Positions 56,200 through 64,000 of a stretch of 64,000 nucleotides of DNA are shown one piece after another (positions within the stretch are counted from its first letter, which is position 1; every line of letters begins with the position of its first letter). Position numbers and translations under genes: made by a program. The notes under the pieces are model-generated. The model searched no databases and was not told the origin of the DNA. It was given only the letters and a program-made list of their open reading frames with translations. Origin of the DNA: Aeromonas veronii bv. veronii (lineage in GTDB: Bacteria; Pseudomonadota; Gammaproteobacteria; Enterobacterales; Aeromonadaceae); the NCBI RefSeq assembly GCF_000820225.1, contig NZ_CDDK01000006.1:74147-138146 (forward strand), in the 5' to 3' direction.

Positions 56200-57138
56200 A
56201 TGAAGCACATCGAAGAGTTCTACCTGTTCGTCAAGGTGGTGCAAGAGGGAGGATTCTCCCACGCTGCAGCCGCACTGGGCATGCCAACAGGCACCATCAG
56301 TCGACGCATTTCCCAGCTGGAAGAGCAACTGGGTTGCTCCCTGCTACATCGCTCTACCCGCAAGCTCCGCCTTACCGATGATGGCCTCAGATACTACGAA
56401 CGTCTCTGCACGCCACTCGCACAAATCGAGCAGGCCACCAGCGAGATCCAGGGTCAAGAGGCCGATATCACAGGGCTTATCCGGATAGCTGCGCCGATCG
56501 CGCTCTCCAACACCATCCTCATCGATATGCTGGCCGAATTCGGACTGCACTATCCCGAGGTACAGTTCGATATCACCCAGACCAATGATCACCAGCACCT
56601 GTTCGACAATGATCGGGATCTGGTGTTCTTCAACGGTGAGCTGCCCCAGTCGCTGCCCAATGCGATCTGTCTCGGGCATATCGAGTACGGCCTGTTTGCC
56701 TCACCACTCTATTTGACCAAAAAGGGCACCCCCTCCCATCCCAACCAGCTGGAAGAGCACGATCTCATCTACTGCTGGCCTCACCAGCACTGGCAACTGA
56801 CCGACAAGGATGGCCAGAGTGTCTGCATCAAACGCAGCGCCAAACTGACCGTCAACCAGACCCAGGCCGCGGTACGCGCAGCCCGGCGTCATCTGGGGAT
56901 CGTCAACGCCCCGCTGCACTATCTGAGCAGCTTCCTCCATGACGAGCAGCTGGTGCCGGTACTGACCGACTGGCAAACCGGCAATCGCCCCTTCTACATG
57001 TTGTGTTGCCAGCACCAGTTCGCTCCGTTGCGTGTTAAGATGTTCGTTGAATTTGTTGAAAAATACTCAGCACGCTATCGCAATCGGCAGTGGGACAACC
57101 AATTTTCACAAGGTGATAGCCTCACCCATTGCATCTGA
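56200..57138 (+). CDS. LysR-family transcriptional regulator
   Basis: A 312-aa regulator of the AaeR/DmlR-like subgroup. The HTH is FSHAAAALGMPTGTISRRISQLEEQLGCSLL (by position 20-49), followed by RSTRKLRLTDDGLRYYE. The effector domain has LIRIAAPIALSNTILIDMLAEF and ends in a long polar tail. No divergent transporter or enzyme gene is present; the next gene is a chemotaxis-related response regulator 54 bases downstream in the same direction. Target unknown. Confidence 0.85.
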   Translation: MKHIEEFYLFVKVVQEGGFSHAAAALGMPTGTISRRISQLEEQLGCSLLHRSTRKLRLTDDGLRYYERLCTPLAQIEQATSEIQGQEADITGLIRIAAPIALSNTILIDMLAEFGLHYPEVQFDITQTNDHQHLFDNDRDLVFFNGELPQSLPNAICLGHIEYGLFASPLYLTKKGTPSHPNQLEEHDLIYCWPHQHWQLTDKDGQSVCIKRSAKLTVNQTQAAVRAARRHLGIVNAPLHYLSSFLHDEQLVPVLTDWQTGNRPFYMLCCQHQFAPLRVKMFVEFVEKYSARYRNRQWDNQFSQGDSLTHCI

Positions 57139-57192
57139 CCGTTAGCGGGCCACACTTATAGCATCCCTTGCCAACAGAGCCTGCCTAACGCC

Positions 57193-58215
57193 ATGAATGT
57201 ATTGATATGTGATGACTCCGGGTTCGCCCGCAAACAGCTGGCGCGGGCGCTCCCGGCCGACTGGAAAGTCGATTTGCACTACGCAGCCAATGGTCTCGAA
57301 GGGATCGAACAGGTGCTGATGGGTCATGGCGATCTCATCTTCCTCGATCTGACCATGCCGGAAATGGACGGTTACGGCGTGCTGGAGACCCTCCAACGGG
57401 AGGGTCTACGCAGTAAGGTGATCGTGGTCTCCGGGGATATCCAACCAGAGGCCTATCAACGGGTCATGGGGCTGGGGGCGCTCGATTTCATCAAGAAACC
57501 CGCCGCCCCCGAGACCCTGCTCGCCCTGCTCAAAAAGCATGATTTCTGGAGCGCCGCCCCGAGCGGTCAACCAAGCGCCCCCGAGCAGCAGCCAAACGGC
57601 GTTGTAGCCGATGCAGGCGTCAAGATCACCCCCGAAATCCGCGATGTCTATCAGGAGCTGGCCAACGTCTCCATGGGTCAGGCAGCCGACTTGCTGGCTC
57701 GTCTGCTCAACGCCTTCGTGGTACTGCCTATCCCCAACGTCAACGTGCTGGAGGTCTCCGAGCTGCACATGGCCCTCTCGGCGGCTGCGGATTCGGATAC
57801 CCTCTCCGCCGTCTGTCAGGGGTTTATCGGAGCGGGGATCGCCGGTGAAGCGCTGATCCTGTTCCATGACTCCAGCTTCAAAGATTTGGCCAAGCTGATG
57901 AACCATCAGGGGACGCTGGATCGCACCGCCGAACTGGAGCTGTTGATGGATACCGCCAACGTGCTGATCGGCGCCTTCCTGCGCGGCTACGCCAACCAGC
58001 TCGACACCCCCTTCAGTCAGGGGCACCCGGTGGTGCTCGGCCAGCACAGACCCATCAACGAGCTGATCAACACTAACAAGAGTCGCTGGCGCCGCACGCT
58101 CGCCATCGAGATCAACTACCGGATCCAGGATTACGCGGTGCAGTGTGATCTGCTGCTGCTGTTTACCGAAGATTCCATCGCCACCATGAACAACAAAATC
58201 ATGCACATGCTCTAG
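57193..58215 (+). CDS. CheY-CheC fusion: receiver plus CheC/CheX-type phosphatase domain
   Basis: A 340-aa protein. Residues 1-118 are a receiver with D7-D8, phosphoacceptor D52 (IFLDLTMPEMDG), Ser80 and Lys101 (FIKKP). After a Pro/Ala linker, residues about 140-330 form a CheC-like domain with ELAN (155-158) in the first active helix and DTAN (253-256) in place of the second ExxN. CheC-type domains dephosphorylate CheY-P, so this protein may act on its own or another receiver. It is eight bases before the PAS gene. It is separate from the chemotaxis operon at 1-8 kb. Confidence 0.86.
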   Translation: MNVLICDDSGFARKQLARALPADWKVDLHYAANGLEGIEQVLMGHGDLIFLDLTMPEMDGYGVLETLQREGLRSKVIVVSGDIQPEAYQRVMGLGALDFIKKPAAPETLLALLKKHDFWSAAPSGQPSAPEQQPNGVVADAGVKITPEIRDVYQELANVSMGQAADLLARLLNAFVVLPIPNVNVLEVSELHMALSAAADSDTLSAVCQGFIGAGIAGEALILFHDSSFKDLAKLMNHQGTLDRTAELELLMDTANVLIGAFLRGYANQLDTPFSQGHPVVLGQHRPINELINTNKSRWRRTLAIEINYRIQDYAVQCDLLLLFTEDSIATMNNKIMHML

Positions 58216-58223
58216 GAGTGACT

Positions 58224-58655
58224 ATGGAAATCCGTGAATTTCATTGGCTGATGAACATAGTCCAGAACCTGGACGTAGGCCTGGTAGTGCTCGACAAGGA
58301 GTACAAGGTACAGGTGTGGAACGGCTTTATGGAGAGCCACAGCGGCCGACTGGCCAGTGACGTGCGCGATGGCGTACTGTTCGAGCTCTTCCCCGATGTG
58401 GACAGAGCCTGGTTCGAGCGCAAGGCCAACATGGTCTTCAAGCTCAACAACCGCGCCTTCAGCACCTGGGAGCAGAAGCCCTATCTGCTACGTTTCTCCA
58501 ACTATCGCCCCATTACCGGCTCTGCCCCCCATATGTTCCAGAACCTGACCCTGGTGCCACTGGCCGATTTCGGCGGTCAAGTAACCCATATCGCGGTGAT
58601 GATCTACGACGCCACCGATGAGGCCATGCTGATGAGCGGCCAGCGGCAGGCTTGA
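58224..58655 (+). CDS. Small PAS-domain protein
   Basis: A 143-aa single PAS domain (start ATG 58224 with CTAGGAG; the GTG at 58218 touches that site). LDVGLVVLDKEYKVQVWNGFMESHSGR is the PAS core and FELFPDVDRAWFERK follows. In related bacteria such a PAS is often joined to a GGDEF domain; here it stops alone and is followed by a terminator. It is probably a partner of the CheY-CheC protein, sensing a cofactor or small ligand. Confidence 0.8.
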   Translation: MEIREFHWLMNIVQNLDVGLVVLDKEYKVQVWNGFMESHSGRLASDVRDGVLFELFPDVDRAWFERKANMVFKLNNRAFSTWEQKPYLLRFSNYRPITGSAPHMFQNLTLVPLADFGGQVTHIAVMIYDATDEAMLMSGQRQA

Positions 58656-58665
58656 GCTTGCAGCA

Positions 58666-58700
58666 AATAACAGAGGGCGCCGCGGCGCCCTCTGTTATTT
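58666..58700 (+). terminator. Terminator between the PAS gene and ltaE
   Basis: A long stem, AATAACAGAGGGCGCC with its complement (58666-58681 and 58684-58699), can end transcripts from both sides; T's follow on each strand. Confidence 0.85.
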
Positions 58701-58744
58701 CGGTATGAACAGGTCTTGGTATAACCTCTACCTCACCAGCCGTC

Positions 58745-59764
58745 TCAACGCGCTCCGAGATACTCGGTGAAGGCGTCGATCACCTCTTCAATATCGTCAT
58801 CGTTGATTTGCAGATGGGTCACCAGCCGCAGCTCGCCGTAACCGGAGAAGAGGATCCCCCTCTCCTTCATAAAGGCCAGCAAAGGGGCAGACTCCCCCTC
58901 ACGCAGCCGCAGGAACACCATGTTGCTCTGCACCAGCGAGAGGTCGAGCTCGATGCCCGGCAGTGCAGCTAACCCTTCGGCCAGCCGTTTGGCACGGCGG
59001 TGATCATCGGCCAGGCGGGTCACATGCTGCTCGAGGGCAAACAGACCGGCTTGCGCCAGAATCCCCGCCTGACGCATGCCACCTCCCAGCATCTTGCGTA
59101 GGCGGCGCGCACGGGCGATGAAATCGTGGCTGCCCACCAGCAGCGAGCCCACCGGTGCGCCCAACCCCTTGGAGAGACAAATCGAGATGCTATCAAATGG
59201 AGCGGCGATCACCTCGACCGGGGTCTCGCTGGCCACGGCGGCGTTAAAAAGCCGTGCGCCATCGAGATGGAGCTTCAAGCCGCGCTCGGCAACAAATGCC
59301 CCCATCTCCTGCAGATAGGAGAGCGGCAGCACCTTGCCGTTGTGGGTGTTCTCAAGGCAGATCAGGCGAGTCTGGACGAAGTGGGCATCATCAGGGGCCA
59401 GCGCAGCCTTGATATCATCGAATGCCAGCGTGCCATCGCGCTGCATCGGCAAGGGTTGCAGGGCTACGGAGCCCAGCACGGCACTCCCCTGCGCTTCATA
59501 GCGATAGATGTGAGCGGCGTTGCCGAGGATGGCCCCCTCACCGCGCTGACAGTGGCTCATCACCGCCAACAGATTGGACATGGTGCCGGACGGCACAAAC
59601 AGCGCCGCCTGTTTGCCCAGCAATCTGGCACCAAAGGCCTCCAGCGCGTTGACGCCCGGATCTTCACCATAGACATCGTCACCGACTTCGGCGTGGAGCA
59701 TGGCTTGACGCATGGCGTCAGTAGGCTGGGTGACGGTGTCACTTCGTAAATCGATATAGCGCAT
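58745..59764 (-). CDS. ltaE: L-threonine aldolase (low specificity)
   Basis: A 339-aa PLP enzyme that splits threonine or allo-threonine to glycine and acetaldehyde. Conserved features: [49 protein letters not shown] and the PLP Lys199 in [15 protein letters not shown]-allo-threonine aldolase is well studied in Aeromonas. GGAGGGAT precedes the start on the minus strand. It is bracketed by its own terminator. Confidence 0.95.
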   Translation of the reverse strand: MRYIDLRSDTVTQPTDAMRQAMLHAEVGDDVYGEDPGVNALEAFGARLLGKQAALFVPSGTMSNLLAVMSHCQRGEGAILGNAAHIYRYEAQGSAVLGSVALQPLPMQRDGTLAFDDIKAALAPDDAHFVQTRLICLENTHNGKVLPLSYLQEMGAFVAERGLKLHLDGARLFNAAVASETPVEVIAAPFDSISICLSKGLGAPVGSLLVGSHDFIARARRLRKMLGGGMRQAGILAQAGLFALEQHVTRLADDHRRAKRLAEGLAALPGIELDLSLVQSNMVFLRLREGESAPLLAFMKERGILFSGYGELRLVTHLQINDDDIEEVIDAFTEYLGAR

Positions 59765-59876
59765 GAGATCCCTCCTGAAACAGGAGAGTGACGTTAGCCA
59801 TGCGCCCCTCGCTTGGCAAGGGGCGCATGAGCAGAATGTGAAGCCAATAGACGTCCATAGAACCCGCAGGCGGGAT

Positions 59877-60578
59877 TTACCAGGGCAGCGGCTGACCGTT
59901 GAGATCCAGTAGCTGACCCGATTGGGTCAACGATAACCCCTTGATGAGATTGAGCAGTTTCCCCGCCACCTCGGCAGGATCCTGCAATTGATCCGCGGGC
60001 AACTCGCTCAGAAAGGGAGCGTTCATCGGGGAGTCCATCAAGCCGGGCGCTACTGCCACCACCCCTGCTTGCGGGAAACGCTGCGCCCACTCAAGGGCCA
60101 GCGTTTTCACCCCCATGTCGAGGGCCGCCTTGCTCATCCGGTAGCTGTAACGTCCCCCCTCCAGATTGGAGGTGATGGAGCCCGCCAGATCGGAGATGGC
60201 ACAGAGCCACAGCGGATGGTCACTGCCCATCAACCGACTGAAACGGGCAGCCAGCGCCAGTGTTGGCCAGGCATTGGCCAGCAGGCTGTCGCACAGCCAC
60301 TTGGGGTGCACCTCTTCGACCCGTCGCTCCGGCATAAAGCTGACATCGTGCAACAGGCCGATGGTGTTGATCACCACAGTGGGGAGCGGATCGGTGTCGT
60401 AGAGGGTAAACAGGGCGTCGAACGAGATGGCATCCACCTCTTGCAGCGGGAAGAAGGCCCCCATCTCGATCCCTTTTGGATAGGTGCGCCCGGCCAGAAG
60501 GAAGGATTCCCCCCTTGCCATCAGCTCTCTTGCCAGCGCCGAGCCCAGCGCACCGCTTCCGAGGATCAAGTAGCTCAT
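59877..60578 (-). CDS. Short-chain dehydrogenase/reductase
   Basis: A 233-aa SDR (start ATG 60578, [22 protein letters not shown] 60590 is an alternative). The N-terminal nucleotide-binding [10 protein letters not shown] deviates from the TGxxxGxG pattern. The catalytic [13 protein letters not shown] supplies YxxxK and the NTIGLLHD region the usual central Asn. The enzyme is NAD(P)-dependent and its substrate is unknown; the CsgA/Rossmann-fold subgroup is likely. Confidence 0.82.
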   Translation of the reverse strand: MSYLILGSGALGSALARELMARGESFLLAGRTYPKGIEMGAFFPLQEVDAISFDALFTLYDTDPLPTVVINTIGLLHDVSFMPERRVEEVHPKWLCDSLLANAWPTLALAARFSRLMGSDHPLWLCAISDLAGSITSNLEGGRYSYRMSKAALDMGVKTLALEWAQRFPQAGVVAVAPGLMDSPMNAPFLSELPADQLQDPAEVAGKLLNLIKGLSLTQSGQLLDLNGQPLPW

Positions 60579-60665
60579 CGCCCATTCCATGGAGAGTTAT
60601 CTTGCTTAGAGCGTATCAGAATAATCAACCGGCCGTGACACGACCAAAGGGTAATATGCCCCTCA

Positions 60666-61073
60666 TCACGCTTCCCCCAGATGGCGACCAAACTCCCGCG
60701 CCAGCGCCAAGTCGAGAAAACCGTCCGCTTTCTTGTGGGTGCGCAAAAACTGGTAATAGGCGAGCAGGGTGACCAGTGCCTCCTCATCGGGCAGCCCCAC
60801 CCCGGGTTGCTGCTCGCCCAGCAGTAGCTGCGCCGCTGCCAGCGCCTCCCTGTCTACCACTTCCGCCTGACGGTAGAGATAACCGCAGCCGGTTGCCAGC
60901 CACTCCAGCGAGCAGTTGGCCCCCATGGCGATCTGGTTGGCCCGCGCCAGGCCAGGCTCGGCTCCCTTCAAATATTTGCGGATCAGCGCTTCACTGAGCC
61001 CCACCTTGCGGGCAAACGCGCTCACGCTCATCTCCCCGATCAGGCTCTGCAAGCGCTCGGCAAATCCTTCCAT
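60666..61073 (-). CDS. Small HTH regulator, CI-like N-terminus
   Basis: A 135-aa protein with an N-terminal XRE-like helix-turn-helix (MSVSAFARKVGLSEALIRKYLKGAEPGLARANQIAM by position 15-50) followed by CSLEWLATGCGYLYRQ, resembling the DNA-binding domain of phage CI-type repressors. The C-terminal part is helical and unlike the LexA/CI peptidase fold. It is probably a conserved Aeromonas or gammaproteobacterial regulator rather than a live prophage gene, as no phage genes surround it. It lies divergent to the aldo/keto reductase gene. Confidence 0.7.
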   Translation of the reverse strand: MEGFAERLQSLIGEMSVSAFARKVGLSEALIRKYLKGAEPGLARANQIAMGANCSLEWLATGCGYLYRQAEVVDREALAAAQLLLGEQQPGVGLPDEEALVTLLAYYQFLRTHKKADGFLDLALAREFGRHLGEA

Positions 61074-61220
61074 CCAACTCTCTCTCCTACTCTGCGATCA
61101 GAACCAAAGTTCGAATCATGCCACTGCCCATTATTGCTTTGCCAGCCACATGAGGCCAAGATGCGCGCAGTCATCTATGTTGCACATCGTTTTCGCATCG
61201 TGTTTTTCAAGGAGTCAACC

Positions 61221-62120
61221 ATGTCTGTATCCCGTGTCGCCCTGCATCCGCAAGGCCCCACCTTCTCTCGCCTCATCATGGGTTACTGGCGCCTGATGGA
61301 GTGGCAGCTCTCTCCGGCCGCTCTGCTCGATCTGATGAAATATCATCTGGATCTGGGGGTCACCACCATCGATCACGCCGATATCTATGGTGGCTACCAG
61401 TGCGAAGAGGCCTTTGGTCACGCCCTGCGCCTCGAGCCTTCCCTGCGCAGCCGGATGGAGATCGTCACCAAGTGCGGTATCGCCCTCACCGCCAAGCCGG
61501 AGCATGCTCTCAACCACTACAACACCGGCAAGGACCATATCATCGCCAGCGCCGAGGCCTCGCTGCGCAAGCTCGGCACCGACCATCTGGACCTGCTGCT
61601 GATCCACCGCCCGGACCCCCTGATGAACGCAGATGAAGTGGCCGACGCCTTTATCACCCTGAAACAGGCGGGCAAGATCAAGCACGCCGGGGTATCCAAC
61701 TTCACCGCCCGTCAGTTCGAGCTACTGCAATCGCGCCTCCCCTTCCCGCTGGTCACCAACCAGCTGGAGATCTCGCCGCTTCATCAGGAAGGGACACTCG
61801 ATGGTACCCTGGATCAGTGCCAGCAGCTTGGCATCAAGCCGATGGCCTGGTCATGTCTCGGCGGCGGCCGACTGTTCAGCGATGACGCCTGTGCCCCGCT
61901 GCGTGCCGAACTGGAGCAGATCCGTCAGGAAGTGGGCGCCCAGACTATCGAGCAGGTGGTCTACGCCTGGGTAATGATGCTGCCAAGCCAGCCGCTGCCA
62001 TTGATTGGCTCCGGCAAACGGGAGCGGATTGCTGCCGCCGTGGCCACCGAATCCATCGTCCTCAATCGCCAGCAGTGGTTCCGCATCCGCAAGGCGGCGC
62101 TCGGTTACGACGTCCCCTGA
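61221..62120 (+). CDS. Aldo/keto reductase (YdhF-like)
   Basis: A 299-aa NADPH-dependent oxidoreductase. Start ATG 61221 (MSVSRVALHPQGPTFSRLIMGYWRL) has AAGGAG. GVTTIDHADIYGGYQCEEAFGHAL provides the catalytic Asp and Tyr, TKCGI the Lys, LLLIHRPDPLM the His; GVSNFTARQFELLQ and MAWSCLGGGRLF follow. This is the YdhF group. Substrate unknown. Its own terminator follows. Confidence 0.92.
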   Translation: MSVSRVALHPQGPTFSRLIMGYWRLMEWQLSPAALLDLMKYHLDLGVTTIDHADIYGGYQCEEAFGHALRLEPSLRSRMEIVTKCGIALTAKPEHALNHYNTGKDHIIASAEASLRKLGTDHLDLLLIHRPDPLMNADEVADAFITLKQAGKIKHAGVSNFTARQFELLQSRLPFPLVTNQLEISPLHQEGTLDGTLDQCQQLGIKPMAWSCLGGGRLFSDDACAPLRAELEQIRQEVGAQTIEQVVYAWVMMLPSQPLPLIGSGKRERIAAAVATESIVLNRQQWFRIRKAALGYDVP

Positions 62121-62142
62121 TAACAGCAAAACGTCCAGAAAC

Positions 62143-62177
62143 AAAAACGGCATGGGGGAAACCCATGCCGTTTTTTT
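62143..62177 (+). terminator. Terminator between the aldo/keto reductase and RRM genes
   Basis: The stem AAAAACGGCATGGG with its complement CCCATGCCGTTTTT (62143-62174) and T's on both sides works for the plus-strand gene and probably for the convergent RRM gene. Confidence 0.85.
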
Positions 62178-62191
62178 ATTGCCGAGGCACC

Positions 62192-62473
62192 TTAGCGGTG
62201 GCGCTGTTGCGGGCGACCACGGGGAGCATCTGTCTTCGGTTTGGCTTGGTTGACGGTGATGGTACGGCCACCGACTTCTGTGCCATGCAGACCAGCGATG
62301 GCCTTTTCGGCATCACCATTGACCGGCATTTCAATAAAACCAAACCCCTTTGACTGGCCGGTATCGCGGTCGATGATGATATCAACCTTGTCGACCTGTC
62401 CAAACTGGCTGAACAGGGTTTTCAGTTCGTCGGCCGTCATCCGGTACGACAGATTTCCTACGTAAATCTTCAT
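62192..62473 (-). CDS. RRM-type RNA-binding protein
   Basis: A 93-aa protein with one RNA recognition motif. Start ATG 62473 (MKIYVGNLSYRMT). RNP2 is IYVGNL and RNP1 is KGFGFIEM, the two RNA-contact strands; a short basic Arg/Gln-rich tail (APRGRPQQRHR) follows. Such single-RRM proteins are often cold-inducible in gammaproteobacteria and cyanobacteria. The gap upstream (62474-62689) would hold a long 5' leader, consistent with cold regulation, though no cold box is certain. Confidence 0.92.
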   Translation of the reverse strand: MKIYVGNLSYRMTADELKTLFSQFGQVDKVDIIIDRDTGQSKGFGFIEMPVNGDAEKAIAGLHGTEVGGRTITVNQAKPKTDAPRGRPQQRHR

Positions 62474-62689
62474 GCCATCCACTCTCGATTCAAGGTGCCT
62501 TCTCTATGCAATTCCCAGCATAACGGTAAGGGCACAACCCCTATGCCGGACCTGCCATGGCTTCATGCCGTGGCCTTCTCCACACTGTCGTCAAGTGATT
62601 GATCTCTTGGGTTAACAGTGCAGACAAGATCAATTCGAGTCACAGGCAGTATCTGAGCTTTGCCGGGAATTGTCGAGAAAATAGTCGAC

Positions 62690-63232
62690 TCAGGCCGATT
62701 GCAGATCTGACAACCGTTGCGCCAGCATCCGGCGACCGTGCCAGGCCCGTTTAAAGCCGAAGCGATAGACAGACGGGCTCACCAGATGGAGCTCCCCCGC
62801 ATTGAGATCCAGCAAGGCCATGGCCGCCGCCAGCTCCTCTTCACTCAATTGCAGATCGAGGCTGAAGTCGAGCCACTGGCCGTCGTGACCCACTCGCCGC
62901 TCTCGTTCGAGCGCCACCAACTGACTGCGGGGCAGTGCCAGCGCTTCATCCTTGTTGCCATTGAGCAAATAGATATGCTGTTCATCCCACCCCAGCTCCG
63001 CCAGGCGCCAGGGCTGCCAGCTGCGGGGCAGCGACACCATGATCCCGGTGATGCCACCAAAGACCACGCCCACCCAGTTGAGCAGCGCCATGGCGCCCCA
63101 ACCATCCCACAAGGAGGCCGCCACCACGCCCCAACTCACCAGCAACAACAGAAAAATGACGCAGCGATAGCGAACCGCTGGCGGCATCAACAGCTGCACC
63201 TGGGAACCGGCAAGCAAGGATGTAATACGCAT
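62690..63232 (-). CDS. Unknown protein with two N-terminal membrane helices
   Basis: A 180-aa protein with two hydrophobic helices (about 22-42, RCVIFLLLLVSWGVVAASL, and about 48-68, LLNWVGVVFGGITGIMVSL) and a soluble C-terminal half (LGWDEQHIYLLNGNKDEALALPRSQLVALERERR). The pattern suggests a PH-like or DUF-type membrane-anchored domain, but I cannot assign a family. It lies 106 bases upstream of the divergent ABC ATPase gene. Confidence 0.7.
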   Translation of the reverse strand: MRITSLLAGSQVQLLMPPAVRYRCVIFLLLLVSWGVVAASLWDGWGAMALLNWVGVVFGGITGIMVSLPRSWQPWRLAELGWDEQHIYLLNGNKDEALALPRSQLVALERERRVGHDGQWLDFSLDLQLSEEELAAAMALLDLNAGELHLVSPSVYRFGFKRAWHGRRMLAQRLSDLQSA

Positions 63233-63338
63233 GAAAAGCTCCTGTCATCACGAAATGGCGCCATTGTGAATAGCCATCAGGATGCTGACAAGGGGGTTTT
63301 CTTTGTCATCCCCCTATAAAATCAATACCATGGCGTAA

Positions 63339-64000
63339 ATGATTCTCAGTGGAACCCACTTCTTGACCAGTTCGCAACCCTGTGTGCGCTTTTGTGGCGT
63401 CGACAAATTCTATGGCGACTTTCAGGCTCTTCATCACATCGATCTCACCATTGAACGGGGAGAGAAGTGGGTCATCTGTGGCCCGTCAGGCTCGGGAAAA
63501 TCAACCCTGATCCGCACCATCAACGGGCTGGAGGGGATCGACGACGGCCAGCTGTTCCTGTTTGGCGAGCAGGTGACCCCTTCCTACCTGCGCCGCCTGC
63601 AAGGTCGGGTTGGCATGGTGTTTCAGCAATTCAACCTCTTCCCCCATATGACGGTGCTGGAAAACCTGATGGTGGCGCCGGTGCATACCCTGGGGTTGCG
63701 CCCTCAGGAGGCCAAAGCCCGGGCGCTCGGGCTGCTCGAGCGGGTGCGCATTCAGGCACAGGCCGACAAGTACCCTCACCAGCTCTCCGGCGGCCAGCAG
63801 CAGCGGGTCGCCATCGCCCGCTCCCTCTGCATGCAACCCGAGCTGATGCTGTTTGACGAGCCCACCTCCGCCCTCGACCCCGAGATGATCCGCGAAGTGC
63901 TCGATGTGATCCGCGAGCTGGCTGACGAGGGGATGACCCTGATCTGCGTCACCCACGAGATGGGCTTTGCCCGTCAGGTGGCGGATCGGGTGCTCTTTAT
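63339..64000 (+). CDS. Polar amino-acid ABC transporter ATPase (GlnQ-like), cut by window edge
   Basis: At least 220 residues of an ABC ATPase, running off the right edge. Start ATG 63339 is the only ATG before the fold; TTG 63363 is possible. Walker A is GPSGSGKST, the Q-loop [16 protein letters not shown], the signature [15 protein letters not shown], Walker [16 protein letters not shown] and the H-loop [15 protein letters not shown]. This is the GlnQ/HisP group that imports polar amino acids. Its permease and binding protein are expected beyond 64000. Confidence 0.93.
   Translation, partial: MILSGTHFLTSSQPCVRFCGVDKFYGDFQALHHIDLTIERGEKWVICGPSGSGKSTLIRTINGLEGIDDGQLFLFGEQVTPSYLRRLQGRVGMVFQQFNLFPHMTVLENLMVAPVHTLGLRPQEAKARALGLLERVRIQAQADKYPHQLSGGQQQRVAIARSLCMQPELMLFDEPTSALDPEMIREVLDVIRELADEGMTLICVTHEMGFARQVADRVLF

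Noticed and set aside
60666..61073. HTH protein as evidence of a prophage
   Set aside because: The N-terminus resembles CI-type repressors, but there are no phage structural, lysis or integrase genes around it.
1..64000. CRISPR array or replication origin
   Set aside because: I saw no regularly spaced repeats, cas genes, dnaA boxes cluster or replication initiator gene in the window.

Overview
The right-hand part of the window (about 24.5-64 kb) looks like the core chromosome of a gammaproteobacterium, most probably Aeromonas. It is GC-rich and carries rpsA-ihfB-lapA-lapB-pyrF, cmk, ribA, cysB, hns, tdk, rstAB, mprF-virJ, queC/queE, a rhombosortase gene and an L-threonine aldolase gene. The genus is inferred from gene content and protein similarity recalled from memory; no database search was possible.

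The left part (1-24.4 kb) is different. Positions 1-8 kb hold a compact chemotaxis operon with overlapping genes: CheY (partial), STAS protein, CheA, MCP, CheW, CheR, CheB and a receiver-EAL phosphodiesterase. A small DUF3135-like gene follows. From 8.5 to 13.1 kb lies an AT-rich patchwork of two orphan periplasmic solute-binding proteins and a GAF-GGDEF cyclase, with two decayed transposase genes between them (an IS5-family fossil at 8690-9260 and an IS3-family fossil at 11700-12002). A MotA/MotB-type stator pair (13.3-14.9 kb) follows.

From about 15 to 24.4 kb is a low-GC mobile island. Its right side carries three translationally coupled minus-strand genes whose sizes, order and motifs match the gamma-mobile-trio (GmtY-GmtZ-GmtX): a 498-aa tyrosine recombinase, a 990-aa recombinase with a Cys-rich segment, and a 224-aa third partner. 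Its cargo is a plus-strand two-gene unit: a 954-aa SF1 helicase with an inserted PD-(D/E)xK nuclease-like segment and C-terminal topoisomerase-type zinc ribbons, and a 236-aa protein I cannot place. GMT islands are known carriers of anti-phage systems, so this pair is the best candidate in the window for an undescribed defence system. The island ends at a 5'-truncated tRNA-Arg(TCT) copy next to an intact tRNA-His.

Beyond the tRNAs the core runs: rstA-rstB, an Asr-like small basic protein and mprF-virJ (an acid/envelope-charge neighbourhood); tRNA-Ser(GGA); ybjN; a QEGLA-motif peptidase-like gene; tdk; an NhaC-family transporter under a lysine riboswitch; hns; a cobalamin adenosyltransferase; queE, queC; a DTW-domain gene head-to-head with a rhombosortase; pyrF-lapB-lapA-ihfB-rpsA-cmk; ribA; cysB; a LysR/MFS divergent pair; yecM and an unknown membrane-anchored protein; nfsA; abgT; a PAS-GGDEF-EAL protein; a LysR regulator; a CheY-CheC fusion with a small PAS protein; ltaE; an SDR; an HTH regulator; an aldo/keto reductase; an RRM protein; and the start of an amino-acid ABC ATPase.

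Signalling is over-represented: two chemotaxis-related loci, three c-di-GMP enzymes, a stator pair and RstAB. Starts were reassigned where an internal ATG with a ribosome-binding site or family N-terminus fits better than the longest frame.
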